Shown here one piece after another: positions 35,839 through 44,460 of a stretch of DNA of 49,222 bases. The notes beneath the pieces were generated by a model. That model ran no database searches. It had not been told where the DNA came from and saw nothing but the letters and a program-made list of their open reading frames with translations. How positions within the stretch are numbered: the first letter of the stretch is position 1; each line of letters opens with the position of its first letter. This DNA comes from HGM04593 sp964512955 (GTDB taxonomy: Bacteria; Bacteroidota; Bacteroidia; Bacteroidales; Bacteroidaceae). The position numbers and the translations under genes were made by a program. The stretch is taken from positions 1 to 49,222 of the forward strand of contig CAZEKX010000006.1 in the NCBI GenBank assembly GCA_964512955.1. Reading direction: 5' to 3'.

Positions 35839-37065
35839 TTATGATGCCATCATTCCTGCCGGAGAACTCTTTTCGAGTTGCTTTTTTGCATATTCCAATG
35901 TTATCTTGCATGTTTTAGCACCACTCGACGGGACATCGAACATCTTATCCATCATTATGGACTCAACAATTGAACGTAATCCGCGTGCTCCCAACTTGTA
36001 TTCTATGGCCTTATCTACCACAAAGTCCAACACCGTCGGTTCAAAAGTCAACTTTACACCATCCATCTCCATCAGTTTTATATACTGTTTTATGATAGAG
36101 TTTTTGGGTTCTGTCAATATATTCCTTAAAGCGGTACGGTCCAACGGACGCAACGATGTCAATATTGGCAAACGACCTACAATTTCGGGGATAAGACCGA
36201 AAGAGCGTAAATCTTGCGGAGTTACATACTGCATCATATTGCCTTTATCAATTGCAAAACGGTTCTGCACCGAATTATAACCTACTACATGAGTATTAAG
36301 ACGTTGTGCAATTTTCTTCTCTATTCCGTCAAATGCGCCACCACATATAAAAAGAATATTTTTTGTATTGACAGGAATCATCTTCTGGTCGGGATGTTTG
36401 CGACCACCTTGTGGCGGAACATTTACCACGGAGCCTTCGAGCAGTTTCAACAAGCCCTGTTGAACACCTTCACCGCTCACATCGCGTGTTATTGAGGGAT
36501 TATCGCCTTTTCTTGCAATTTTATCAATCTCATCGATGAAGACTATTCCTCTTTCGGCATCTTCCACTTTGTAGTCGGCTACTTGCAACAAGCGAGTGAG
36601 AATACTCTCGATATCTTCTCCTACATAACCCGCCTCGGTTAGAACCGTTGCATCCACAATGGTAAAAGGCACTTTTAGCAAACGGGCAATAGTACGTGCA
36701 AGAAGTGTTTTTCCGGTTCCTGTACTTCCAACCATCACTATATTACTTTTCTCTATCTCAACATCGGCATCTTTACCGTTCTGCATGAGACGTTTATAAT
36801 GATTGTATACAGATACAGAGAGAGCACATTTAGCCTCATCCTGCCCAATCACATATTCATCGAGGAAAGCCTTTATCTCTTTTGGTTTGGGAAGTTCTGT
36901 CATTGTAAAATTGCTCTTAGGCAACATATTCTCCTCACGCAGAATAGAATGAGCCTGTTCTATGCAATTATTGCAAATATAACCGTCTATACCGGTTATG
37001 AGTAACTCAACCTGATCCTCGTATCGACCACAGAAACTACAACGCCCTTTGTTTTTTCCTGCCAT
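35839..37065 (-). CDS. clpX: ATP-dependent protease ATP-binding subunit ClpX
   Basis: AAA+ unfoldase that feeds substrates to ClpP. The N-terminal zinc-binding dimerisation domain has C9, C12, C31 and C34. The AAA+ core has Walker A G113-S-T-G-T-G-K119-T120, Walker B IVFIDEIDKI, the pore-loop GYVGEDIE, and the ClpP-contact region FICGGAFDGIEKKI. The sensor-2 block near the end is ARGLRSIVESIMMD. At 408 residues the length is normal. The gene follows clpP by 11 bp in the order tig-clpP-clpX, as in many bacteria, and is closed by a strong hairpin. Confidence 0.97.
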   Translation of the reverse strand: MAGKNKGRCSFCGRYEDQVELLITGIDGYICNNCIEQAHSILREENMLPKSNFTMTELPKPKEIKAFLDEYVIGQDEAKCALSVSVYNHYKRLMQNGKDADVEIEKSNIVMVGSTGTGKTLLARTIARLLKVPFTIVDATVLTEAGYVGEDIESILTRLLQVADYKVEDAERGIVFIDEIDKIARKGDNPSITRDVSGEGVQQGLLKLLEGSVVNVPPQGGRKHPDQKMIPVNTKNILFICGGAFDGIEKKIAQRLNTHVVGYNSVQNRFAIDKGNMMQYVTPQDLRSFGLIPEIVGRLPILTSLRPLDRTALRNILTEPKNSIIKQYIKLMEMDGVKLTFEPTVLDFVVDKAIEYKLGARGLRSIVESIMMDKMFDVPSSGAKTCKITLEYAKKQLEKSSPAGMMAS

Positions 37066-37076
37066 AATCAGAATTT

Positions 37077-37757
37077 TTAAATCTCTGATTTTTTACGAAC
37101 CAGCACGCTGTCTACCATTCCGTACTCTTTAGCCTCTTGCGCTGTCATCCAATAATCTCGGTCGCTGTCTGCCCACACCTTGTCGTAGGGTTGATGGCTA
37201 TGCTCGGCAATTATTGTATAAAGTTCCTTTTTCAGTTTCTGTATTTCGCGAGCAGTAATTTCAATATCACTGGCTTGCCCCTGTGCCCCACCCATAGGCT
37301 GATGTATCATTACACGGCTATGTGTGAGTGCAGAACGCTTTCCTTCGGTTCCGGCAACCAAAAGTACCGCAGCCATACTCGCAGCCATGCCCGTACATAT
37401 TGTAGAGACATCGCTGCTTATGAACTGCATTGTATCGTATATACCCAAACCGGCACTTACCGAACCTCCCGGAGAGTTAATGTAGATAGAGATATCCTTT
37501 CCACTATCTACAGAATCCAGATATAGCAACTGTGCCTGAAGGGTATTTGCGGTATAATCATCTATTTGTGTACCGAGAAAAATAACTCTATCCATCATCA
37601 ATCGCGAGAATACATCCATCTGAGTTACATTTAACTGACGCTCTTCCAAGATATAAGGATTCAAATACTGCGATTGTGCTTTAATGACATCGTCAAGCAC
37701 CATGCTGTTTATACCAAGATGCTTGGTAGCATATTTTTTAAAATCATTTCTCTCCAT
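37077..37757 (-). CDS. clpP: ATP-dependent Clp protease proteolytic subunit
   Basis: Barrel-forming serine protease partnered with ClpX. The catalytic triad is visible as S127 (in GMAASMAAV), H152 (in RVMIHQPMGG) and D201 (in DSDRDYWMT), with the usual spacing. The oxyanion segment INSPGGSVSAG (about 93-103) and the handle region SDIEITAREIQKLK are normal. At 226 residues it carries a slightly longer N-terminal extension (about 30 residues) than E. coli ClpP, probably a propeptide. It lies 31 bp after tig and 11 bp before clpX. Confidence 0.97.
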   Translation of the reverse strand: MERNDFKKYATKHLGINSMVLDDVIKAQSQYLNPYILEERQLNVTQMDVFSRLMMDRVIFLGTQIDDYTANTLQAQLLYLDSVDSGKDISIYINSPGGSVSAGLGIYDTMQFISSDVSTICTGMAASMAAVLLVAGTEGKRSALTHSRVMIHQPMGGAQGQASDIEITAREIQKLKKELYTIIAEHSHQPYDKVWADSDRDYWMTAQEAKEYGMVDSVLVRKKSEI

Positions 37758-37788
37758 ACAACTATAGTTTTATTGTTTACCTATATAA

Positions 37789-39135
37789 TCAATCGTTTTC
37801 GGTAACCTTTTTGTTGAAGTCCTCAACAGATATTTTTTCATCATTCAAAGAAACCGCCGATTTAACAGCCTGTATCAACTTAACATCAACGGCTCTGTTA
37901 ACCAAAGCCTCGCGTGTTCTTTCTTGTTTGAACATCTCTTTTGCATAGTTCTCGAGCAAATCCTCGGGGATGTTAGCCATACCATACTGCGCAAATTGTT
38001 CGCGAGTAGCATCCTTAGCAACAGCAAGAACATCTTCATCGTTAATCTTAATTTCATAAGCCTTAACCAACTGCTCTTTGATAAGATGCCATGAGAGTTC
38101 TGTAAGACTCTTTTGGAAATCCTCTTCGCTGATGCTTGCAGCCTTGTCTTCCTTATTAAGTTCCATTATACGACGCAAGAGTGCCTCGGGGAACTCCATT
38201 TTACCGATTCTCTCCATGAGATAACTACGAACATCCATAAGAAGTTTATAGTCGCTCTCAACCTCGAAACGCGCCTCGAACTGCTCTGTGATTTTTGCAC
38301 GGAACTCCTCTTCGGTTTTAACAACATCCTTGCCAAATGCAGCATCGAACACTGTTTGGTTCAACTCACTTGCCACAAAACGTGTAATCTCACTTACAGT
38401 AAGAGTAAATTCACCATTCTTAGCAGCAACCTCGCTCTTTTCAATCTTAAGCAGAGAAGCAATTTCTGCCTCATTGCCATCGTAAGCAACCGAAGGATTG
38501 AAAGTTACAATATCACCAACCTTAACACCATTGAACAGAGCCTTTTGCTCCTCATTCTTCATATAAGAAGGCATGAGCACTGCACCCTGAACGCTGATAC
38601 CACCCTCGGCAGCCTCGGCAAGGTTACCTTTGAGCATATCACCGTTCTCATAAGAATCAACCTGTTTATACTCGCCACAACGCTGAGCATAACTCTTCAC
38701 CTGACTCTCAATCATTTCATCGGTAGGTTGTATCTTGTAATATGTCATCTTGTCCTCTTTGCTCAAAGATGCATCGAACTTGGGAGCAATGGCAATATCG
38801 AACTCAAAAGTAAAGTCTTTGCCATTAACAAAATCGAGAGTAGCCTGTTGCTCCTCATTGGGAAGAGGTTCGCCTAACATATCCACCTTGTTCTCTTTGA
38901 TATACTCAAAGATTTTTGTCTGTAAAAGTTTGTTCACCTCCTCGGCTTTAACAGCAGTTCCATACTGTTTTTTAATTAAGCCCATGGGTACCATTCCCGG
39001 ACGGAAACCTGGGATATTAGCCTTTTGACGAAGGTTCTTAAGTGTTTTCTCAACCTGAGCAGCATAATCAGCCTCAGAAACATTCACTACCAAACGTGCG
39101 CTGGTAGCATCAAGGTTTGTCAATGTAAATTCCAT
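37789..39135 (-). CDS. tig: Trigger factor chaperone
   Basis: Ribosome-associated chaperone for nascent chains. The N-terminal ribosome-docking domain carries the signature region NIPGFRPGMVPMGLIKKQYG (about 40-59), where the canonical GFRxGKxP has Met in place of Lys. The central region (about 150-250) is divergent from the FKBP-type isomerase domain and lacks an obvious isomerase active site, as is common in Bacteroidota. The C-terminal helical arms fill the rest (WHLIKEQLVKAYEIKINDED, EQFAQYGMANIPEDLL). At 448 residues the length is standard. It is first in tig-clpP-clpX behind a consensus promoter. Confidence 0.94.
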   Translation of the reverse strand: MEFTLTNLDATSARLVVNVSEADYAAQVEKTLKNLRQKANIPGFRPGMVPMGLIKKQYGTAVKAEEVNKLLQTKIFEYIKENKVDMLGEPLPNEEQQATLDFVNGKDFTFEFDIAIAPKFDASLSKEDKMTYYKIQPTDEMIESQVKSYAQRCGEYKQVDSYENGDMLKGNLAEAAEGGISVQGAVLMPSYMKNEEQKALFNGVKVGDIVTFNPSVAYDGNEAEIASLLKIEKSEVAAKNGEFTLTVSEITRFVASELNQTVFDAAFGKDVVKTEEEFRAKITEQFEARFEVESDYKLLMDVRSYLMERIGKMEFPEALLRRIMELNKEDKAASISEEDFQKSLTELSWHLIKEQLVKAYEIKINDEDVLAVAKDATREQFAQYGMANIPEDLLENYAKEMFKQERTREALVNRAVDVKLIQAVKSAVSLNDEKISVEDFNKKVTEND

Positions 39136-39181
39136 ATATGATTTTATATTTAATAATATTCTACCCCTAAAATAGAGTCTG

Positions 39182-39213
39182 CAAAATTACAACTTCTTGG
39201 GCAGATAATCAAA
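39182..39213 (-). promoter_or_regulatory. Promoter of tig-clpP-clpX
   Basis: Minus-strand TTTG (39213-39210), 20-bp spacer, TAATTTTG (39189-39182): a full consensus match, 46 bp before the tig ATG. No heat-shock operator (CIRCE) is seen. Confidence 0.68.
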
Positions 39214-39271
39214 AAAAAGTGATAAATTACGCTTTTTGAAGTAAAAATTGCACCCTTTACTACATAAAAAA

Positions 39272-39307
39272 GGGTTATATTTTCATTTTCCAACAAAAAT
39301 ATAACCC
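39272..39307 (-). terminator. Terminator after lptB
   Basis: A 12-bp inverted repeat (39272-39283 with 39296-39307, 12-nt loop) is followed on the minus strand by TTTTTTATG, 45 bp past the lptB stop. The adjoining 217-bp gap also holds the tig promoter; a short open frame there (39150-39356) is not convincing. Confidence 0.78.
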
Positions 39308-39352
39308 ATATAAATAAGCAGATTGTAGAAATGTTACATATTCGTTTTGTTG

Positions 39353-40141
39353 TCAACCGACTTGGAAATCTTTCTTGCGTAACACGAAATCGCGACCAAG
39401 ATACTTCTCGCGCACAATAGAGTTTTCGGCAAGTTCCTCGGGAGTTCCTTCGAAAAGGATGCGACCTTCAAATAGCAGGTATGCACGATCTGTGATACTC
39501 AAAGTCTCCTGAACATTGTGGTCGGTAATAAGAATACCTATATTTTTATCTTTTAACTTCCATACAATGTATTGAATATCTTCTACCGCTATAGGGTCGA
39601 CACCGGCAAAGGGCTCATCAAGCATAATAAATTTAGGGTCAATGGCAAGACATCGTGCAATTTCGGTACGACGACGTTCTCCTCCCGATAAACGGTTTCC
39701 AAGATTCTTGCGCACTTTCTGAAGACGAAACTCTTCGATAAGACTCTCGAGTTTCTCTTTCTGATAATCCTTGGGTTTACCGGTAAGTTCAAGAACCGAT
39801 GCAATATTATCCTCGACCGACATATTACGGAACACACTTGCCTCTTGTGCCAAATAGCCCACTCCTATACGTGCACGTTTGTAAACAGGATATTTGGTAA
39901 TTTCTAAATCGTTCAAAAAGATACGTCCGTCATTAGGCACAACCAAACCGGTTGTCATATAAAACGATGTAGTCTTTCCGGCACCGTTGGGACCCAAAAG
40001 CCCAACGATTTCACCCTGTTTCACATTGAAAGAGACATTATTCACCACAGTACGTTTACCGTAGCGTTTCACCAAGTCTTCGGTACGAAGAACCATCTGT
40101 TCCATATTCTCTTTTTTAATATTGCCGGCAACCTCTTCCAT
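39353..40141 (-). CDS. lptB: LPS export ABC transporter ATP-binding protein LptB
   Basis: Cytoplasmic ATPase that powers extraction of lipopolysaccharide by LptFG. Walker A is G50-PNGAGKTT, the Q-loop is GYLAQEASVFRNMSVEDNI, the signature is LSGGERRRTEIARCLA, Walker B is FIMLDEPFAGVDPIAV and the switch His is ITDHNVQETL. The Q-loop and the FAGVDPIAVEDIQ stretch are diagnostic for LptB among ABC ATPases. It is 262 residues from ATG 40141; ATGs at codons 13 and 16 would give the more usual length near 245. It stands alone here: lptF, lptG and lptC are not adjacent. Confidence 0.95.
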   Translation of the reverse strand: MEEVAGNIKKENMEQMVLRTEDLVKRYGKRTVVNNVSFNVKQGEIVGLLGPNGAGKTTSFYMTTGLVVPNDGRIFLNDLEITKYPVYKRARIGVGYLAQEASVFRNMSVEDNIASVLELTGKPKDYQKEKLESLIEEFRLQKVRKNLGNRLSGGERRRTEIARCLAIDPKFIMLDEPFAGVDPIAVEDIQYIVWKLKDKNIGILITDHNVQETLSITDRAYLLFEGRILFEGTPEELAENSIVREKYLGRDFVLRKKDFQVG

Positions 40142-40179
40142 CTCAATGGGTTTTTAGAAACTGTTATTTTTATTCTTGG

Positions 40180-40187
40180 CGAAGATA
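40180..40187 (-). promoter_or_regulatory. -7 box for lptB
   Basis: Minus-strand TATCTTCG, with CTTG 20 bp upstream (40211-40208) as a 3-of-4 match to -33. It is 38 bp before the first lptB ATG. Confidence 0.5.
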
Positions 40188-40242
40188 ATGCAAATTCAAC
40201 TCATAACCAAGTTTATGATAGCATGTTTTAAGTTCCACAGAC

Positions 40243-40283
40243 AAAATGATAAACTATTTAGCGGTAAAAATGATAAACTATTT
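40243..40283. repeat. 17-bp direct repeat in the lptB/mlaE divergent region
   Basis: AAAATGATAAACTATTT occurs at 40243-40259 and again at 40267-40283, with start points 24 bp apart. The ends (AAAT and ATTT) are mutually palindromic. Being two near-helical turns apart, just upstream of the mlaE -7 box, the pair could be an operator, but no regulator is known. The rest of the 209-bp gap is AT-rich without a gene. Confidence 0.6.
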
Positions 40284-40316
40284 GATATATTAGCATATTA
40301 AAACAGATAAAAAGTG

Positions 40317-40324
40317 TAACTTCG
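40317..40324 (+). promoter_or_regulatory. -7 box for mlaE-mlaF
   Basis: TAACTTCG followed by CA matches the TAnnTTcG variant, 26 bp before the mlaE ATG. No TTTG at -33; the tandem 17-bp repeat occupies the region just upstream. Confidence 0.5.
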
Positions 40325-40350
40325 CACTGTTTTTACAAATAAAGTCAAGA

Positions 40351-41100
40351 ATGTTATTTATAAAATCGATAAGCACATTCGGAAGTTATCTTATGCTCAT
40401 GCGCAGAGTATTGATACAACCCGAAAGTTGGAAGATGTTTTCCCGACAATTCCTTCGCGATATTTATCAATTGGGAGTAAATTCCATTCCCATAGTACTG
40501 CTCATATCTTTTTTTATTGGAGCAGTCATCTGTATACAGATGAAGTTAAACATAGAGAGTGCATGGATGCCTAAATTTGTAGTAGGCTATGCTACACGTG
40601 AGATTCTTATTTTAGAGTTTTCGTCGTCCATGATGTGCCTTATATTGGCAGGAAAAGTGGGTAGCAACATAACATCGGAGATTGGCACAATGCGGGTTAC
40701 CCAACAGATTGATGCCATGGAGATAATGGGAGTAAATTCCGCGAACTTCCTTATTCTGCCAAAGATTTCGGCGTTAGTGAGCATGATACCGATATTGGTT
40801 ATATTCAGCATTACAGCAGGCATTGTAGGTGCATACGCCATAGGCTACATAACCCAGATGATGACAGCCGAAGACCTTACAGTGGGATTGCAATATGAAT
40901 TTCATCAATGGTACATATGGTGCAGTGTAATAAAATCGTTGTTTTTTGCATTTATAATAGCCTCGGTAGCAGCGTTCTACGGTTACAGAGTAGAAGGAGG
41001 CTCCATTGAAGTGGGCAAAGCAAGCACCGATTCCGTTGTAAGTTGCAGTGTCCTTATATTATTTGCCGACATTGTTTTAACACAACTTCTGATGCAATGA
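40351..41100 (+). CDS. mlaE: MlaE-family ABC transporter permease
   Basis: Inner-membrane permease of the phospholipid trafficking system that maintains outer-membrane lipid asymmetry. The 249 residues contain five or six hydrophobic helices and the MlaE family blocks: the amphipathic N-terminal helix RQFLRDIYQLGVNSIPIVLL, the segment VGYATREILILEFSSSM, GKVGSNITSEIGTMRVTQQIDAMEIMGVNS split across a loop, and FYGYRVEGGSIEVGKASTDSVV near the end. The last codon overlaps the mlaF start as ATGA. No MCE-domain protein (MlaD) gene follows in this window. Confidence 0.94.
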   Translation: MLFIKSISTFGSYLMLMRRVLIQPESWKMFSRQFLRDIYQLGVNSIPIVLLISFFIGAVICIQMKLNIESAWMPKFVVGYATREILILEFSSSMMCLILAGKVGSNITSEIGTMRVTQQIDAMEIMGVNSANFLILPKISALVSMIPILVIFSITAGIVGAYAIGYITQMMTAEDLTVGLQYEFHQWYIWCSVIKSLFFAFIIASVAAFYGYRVEGGSIEVGKASTDSVVSCSVLILFADIVLTQLLMQ

Positions 41101-41852
41101 TAGAGATAAAAAACATATACAAAAGTTTCGGTTCGCAATTGGTACTTAACAATATAAGTGCCAAGTTCGAGAACGGAAAGAGCAATCTTATAATAGGACA
41201 AAGCGGTGCCGGAAAGACAGTGTTGCTAAAATGTATTGTAGGATTGCTTGCACCCGACAAAGGCAAGGTTCTGTACGATGAGCGTAACGTTGTTACGTTC
41301 GGCAAGAAAGAGAGACTTATGTTGCGCAGAGAGATGGGTATGCTCTTTCAGAGCGCTGCACTCTTCGACTCCATGAGTGTTTTAGAGAATGTAATGTTTC
41401 CATTGGAGATGTTCTCGGAAAAAAGTTATGAGGAGAAATTAAAACGAGCAAGGTTCTGCCTTGAACGTGTGAACATGATTGAAGCACAAGACAAAAGCCC
41501 CGAAGAGTTATCGGGAGGTATGCAGAAACGTGCTGCCATAGCACGCGCCATAGCCCTTGAGCCCAAATATCTTTTTTGTGATGAGCCAAATTCGGGCCTC
41601 GACCCCAAAACATCTCTTATAATAGACGAGTTGATACACGACATAACCAAAGAGTACAACATAACAACAATAGTGAACACCCACGACATGAACTCGGTTA
41701 TGGGAATAGGCGACCACATAATATTCCTTGCCGATGGCGAAATATCGTGGGAGGGCAACAAAGACCAAATTTTACATACCGAAAACAGACAACTTAACGA
41801 TTTTCTCTTTTCGAGCGAGATTTTGCGAAGAGTTGCCAGCGAGAAGAGATAG
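41097..41852 (+). CDS. mlaF: MlaF-family ABC transporter ATP-binding protein
   Basis: ATPase partner of MlaE. Walker A is GQSGAGKTVLLK (about 35-46), the signature is LSGGMQKRAAIARA, Walker B is YLFCDEPNSGLDP, and the switch His is in VNTHDMNSV. The Q-loop region GMLFQSAALFDSMSVLENVMFP is the classic MlaF form. The start at 41097 (MIEIKNIYKSFG) overlaps the mlaE stop by 4 bp and gives 251 residues; a frame open from 41043 lies inside mlaE and is rejected. Transcription ends at a long bidirectional hairpin shared with der. Confidence 0.94.
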   Translation: MIEIKNIYKSFGSQLVLNNISAKFENGKSNLIIGQSGAGKTVLLKCIVGLLAPDKGKVLYDERNVVTFGKKERLMLRREMGMLFQSAALFDSMSVLENVMFPLEMFSEKSYEEKLKRARFCLERVNMIEAQDKSPEELSGGMQKRAAIARAIALEPKYLFCDEPNSGLDPKTSLIIDELIHDITKEYNITTIVNTHDMNSVMGIGDHIIFLADGEISWEGNKDQILHTENRQLNDFLFSSEILRRVASEKR

Positions 41853-41856
41853 TTAT

Positions 41857-41900
41857 ATAAAATTAAAACGAGATAGAATTCTATCTCGTTTTAATTTTAT
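41857..41900. terminator. Bidirectional terminator between mlaF and der
   Basis: A 44-bp perfect palindrome (22-bp arms, centre at 41878/41879) sits between convergent genes and includes the der stop codon. Arms end in A/T tracts on both sides, so it can terminate both transcripts. Confidence 0.85.
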
Positions 41901-43213
41901 TTTTGTCTTATAAAAATATTCATTGGTACACCGGTAAAGTTCCAACGTTCACGTATCTTATTCTCGAGGAAACGACGGTACGGTTCTTTCACATACTGTG
42001 GCAGATTGGCGAAGAACAGAAAGGTGGGAACACGCTTTTCGGGTAACTGCATACAATATTTTATCTTAATATACTTACCTTTTATCGAAGGTGGCGGATA
42101 AGCCTCAATTATAGGCAACATCTCTTCGTTGAACTTGGCTGTAGAAACCTTTGTTCTTGAGTTAAGATAAACATCCTTCGCAGTCTCCAACACCTTAAAC
42201 ACACGTTGCTTTGTAATAGCAGAGGTGAATATTATGGGGAAATCGACAAAAGGTGCAACACGCTCACGAATAGCATTCTCAAAGAACTTCTGTACCTTAT
42301 CGCTTTTATCTTCTACAAGGTCCCACTTATTCACAACAACAACAAGGCTCTTCTGGTTACGCTGTATAATTGAGAAGATATTCAAGTCCTGCGATTCAAT
42401 ACCACGTGTGGCATCAATCATAAGGATACAAACATCGGAGTTCTCAATAGCACGAATGGAACGCAACACCGAATAGTATTCGATATCCTCGCTAACCTTG
42501 CTCTTTTTTCTTATACCTGCAGTATCGACCAGATAAAAATCGAAACCAAACTTAGTATAACGAGTGAGAATGGAGTCACGTGTAGTACCTGCGATATTCG
42601 TAACAATATTTCTATCCTCTCCCAAGAATACATTTATAATAGAACTCTTTCCGGCATTTGGACGCCCCACAACAGCAAAACGCGGTATATTCTCTTCGGG
42701 TGCCTCCTCGGCATCTTTGGTAAACTTCGAAACAATGGTATCGAGCAAATCGCCTGTACCACTGCCATTGGCAGCCGAAATACAATAGATATCGCCATCG
42801 ATGCCCATGCTGTAGAACTCAGCCGAGGCATACTGCATCTCGTAAGTATCCACCTTATTGGCAACCACAAGCACAGGTTTCTTGGAGCGACGCAGCATAG
42901 ATGCCATCTCCATATCCAAATCGGTGAGACCGTTCATGGTATCAACCACAAAGAGTATCACATCGGCCTCGTCCATAGCCAATGTAACCTGTTCACGTAT
43001 AGCCTCTTCGAAAACATCATCGGAGTTTACCACCCAACCGCCTGTGTCCACAAGCGAGAACTCTTTTCCACACCAGAGGCATCGACCATACTGACGGTCG
43101 CGTGTTGTACCCGCCTCGTCCGAAATAATCGCCTGCCGCGTTTCTGTAAGACGGTTAAACAGTGTCGATTTTCCAACATTTGGACGACCAACTATCGCTA
43201 CTAAATTTCCCAT
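41897..43213 (-). CDS. der: GTPase Der, ribosome assembly
   Basis: Double GTPase that matures the 50S subunit. The first G domain starts at residue 6 with GRPNVGKSTLFNRL, then DEAGTTRDRQYG, DTGGWV and ANKVD. The second has GRPNAGKSSIINVFLGE near residue 182, then NIAGTTRDS, DTAGIRKKSKV and VNKWDLVE. The C-terminal KH-like domain ends in a basic tail (MNIFIRQK). The 438 residues match the family. It is 30 bp downstream of era, a second ribosome-assembly GTPase, and both likely share a transcript. Confidence 0.97.
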   Translation of the reverse strand: MGNLVAIVGRPNVGKSTLFNRLTETRQAIISDEAGTTRDRQYGRCLWCGKEFSLVDTGGWVVNSDDVFEEAIREQVTLAMDEADVILFVVDTMNGLTDLDMEMASMLRRSKKPVLVVANKVDTYEMQYASAEFYSMGIDGDIYCISAANGSGTGDLLDTIVSKFTKDAEEAPEENIPRFAVVGRPNAGKSSIINVFLGEDRNIVTNIAGTTRDSILTRYTKFGFDFYLVDTAGIRKKSKVSEDIEYYSVLRSIRAIENSDVCILMIDATRGIESQDLNIFSIIQRNQKSLVVVVNKWDLVEDKSDKVQKFFENAIRERVAPFVDFPIIFTSAITKQRVFKVLETAKDVYLNSRTKVSTAKFNEEMLPIIEAYPPPSIKGKYIKIKYCMQLPEKRVPTFLFFANLPQYVKEPYRRFLENKIRERWNFTGVPMNIFIRQK

Positions 43214-43243
43214 AATCCCGGAGTATGAATTTTAAACAGTTTC

Positions 43244-44128
43244 TTAATCTTTCTGATCATAGCCAAAGCGACGCAACTGTTTGTCGGAATTACGCCAATC
43301 CTTGTCTACTTTCACATATATCTCTAAAAAGATTCTCTTTGCAAAGAACTTTTCCAAAGCACGTCGTGCCTCTGTTGCAACGCGTTTCAGTGCAGCACCC
43401 TCGTGCCCGATGATTATACCTTTCTGAGAATCACGCTCCACAAATATCAACGCTTTAATGTATATACTGCCATCGGTCTCTTTGAAATGCTCTACTGCAG
43501 CCTCGCACACATACGGAATCTCTTTGTCGTAATGCAGTAGAATTTTCTCGCGTATAATCTCTGTAACAAAAAAACGTGCCGGCTTATCGGTAAGTGCATC
43601 CTTGTCGAAATAGGGAGGTGAAGGAGGGAGCAACTCCATTATCCTTCTCATAACCGCATCGACATTAAATTTTGCCAACGCCGATATTGGAAGAATTTCT
43701 GCCTCGGGCATTATCTCGTGCCACTGCTCCACCTTTTTCACAAGTTCCTCTTGGTTGCTAAGGTCTATTTTATTGATAAGAACCAATATAGGAATATCCA
43801 GTTTACGCACCTCATCTATGAACTCGCTGTTCTTTTCGGGCGACTCCACCATGTCGGTAACATAAAGCAGAATATCGGCATCACGAAGTGCAGAACGCGA
43901 AAAACGCAACATCGCCTCTTGCAACTTATAATTGGGTTTAAGAACACCCGGAGTATCGGAGAACACAATTTGCGCTTCGTCTGTATTCAGAATTCCCATG
44001 ATTCTATGGCGCGTTGTCTGCGCCTTAAATGTCGCTATGGATATTCTCTCGCCTACGAGTAAGTTCATAAGTGTCGATTTACCCACGTTCGGGTTTCCGA
44101 CAATATTTACAAAACCGGCCTTATGCAT
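43244..44128 (-). CDS. era: GTPase Era, 16S rRNA maturation
   Basis: GTPase required for 30S assembly. The G domain has G1 GNPNVGKSTLMNLL (about 10-23), switch region KAQTTRHR, DTPGVLKPN and LINKIDLSNQ. The KH domain near the C-terminus shows EIREKILLHYDKEIPY and IGHEGAALKRVATEARRALEKFF. The start at 44128 (MHKAGFVNIVG) gives 294 residues; a longer frame to 44185 runs back into the rpmF terminator and is rejected. Der follows after 30 bp. In related genomes fabH usually lies between rpmF and era; it is absent here. Confidence 0.96.
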   Translation of the reverse strand: MHKAGFVNIVGNPNVGKSTLMNLLVGERISIATFKAQTTRHRIMGILNTDEAQIVFSDTPGVLKPNYKLQEAMLRFSRSALRDADILLYVTDMVESPEKNSEFIDEVRKLDIPILVLINKIDLSNQEELVKKVEQWHEIMPEAEILPISALAKFNVDAVMRRIMELLPPSPPYFDKDALTDKPARFFVTEIIREKILLHYDKEIPYVCEAAVEHFKETDGSIYIKALIFVERDSQKGIIIGHEGAALKRVATEARRALEKFFAKRIFLEIYVKVDKDWRNSDKQLRRFGYDQKD

Positions 44129-44171
44129 AATTATTCTGTTTGTTACTTGTGTAAGGTATATTTGAAAAAGA

Positions 44172-44205
44172 AAAACGCACCACAACCATAGGAAAGGTGC
44201 GTTTT
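44172..44205 (-). terminator. Terminator after rpmF
   Basis: A 10-bp stem AAAACGCACC/GGTGCGTTTT (44172-44181 with 44196-44205, 14-nt loop) is followed on the minus strand by TTTTTCTTTTTC. It lies 57 bp past the rpmF stop and separates yceD-rpmF from era-der. Confidence 0.78.
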
Positions 44206-44262
44206 AATTCTACGTACAAACAACCGTTGTTTGTCGAAGACAAGAACGGCATTTTAATTATT

Positions 44263-44448
44263 TCAGACTGCTGCCTCTTTCTCGATAGCGAGCTTGCCTC
44301 TATAATAACCACACGCACCGCAAACGGTGTGATAAACGTGCCATTCACCACAGTTGGGGCAGATAGCAAGTGTAGGAGCAACTGCCTTGTCATGAGTTCT
44401 TCTCTTGGCAGTTCTTGTCTTAGATTGTCTTCTTTTAGGATGTGCCAT
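44263..44448 (-). CDS. rpmF: 50S ribosomal protein L32
   Basis: Small zinc-ribbon protein of the large subunit. The 61-residue sequence begins MAHPKRRQSKTRTAKRRTHDK and holds four zinc-ligand cysteines in CPNCGEW and CGACGYYRG (C30, C33, C43, C46). It lies 12 bp downstream of the yceD/DUF177 gene, a pairing conserved across bacteria. It ends at an intrinsic terminator. Confidence 0.97.
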   Translation of the reverse strand: MAHPKRRQSKTRTAKRRTHDKAVAPTLAICPNCGEWHVYHTVCGACGYYRGKLAIEKEAAV

Positions 44449-44460
44449 TTTAATTACGTT

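Noticed and set aside
39150..39356. 68-residue open frame on the minus strand between lptB and tig
   Set aside because: It spans the lptB terminator hairpin and the tig promoter, has low-complexity hydrophobic composition, and no recognisable homology.
41043..41096. Longer N-terminus for MlaF
   Set aside because: It lies inside mlaE; the ATGA overlap start at 41097 begins at the conserved MIEIKNIYKSFG.
44129..44185. Longer N-terminus for Era
   Set aside because: It reaches into the rpmF terminator and precedes the conserved MHKAGFVNIVG start.
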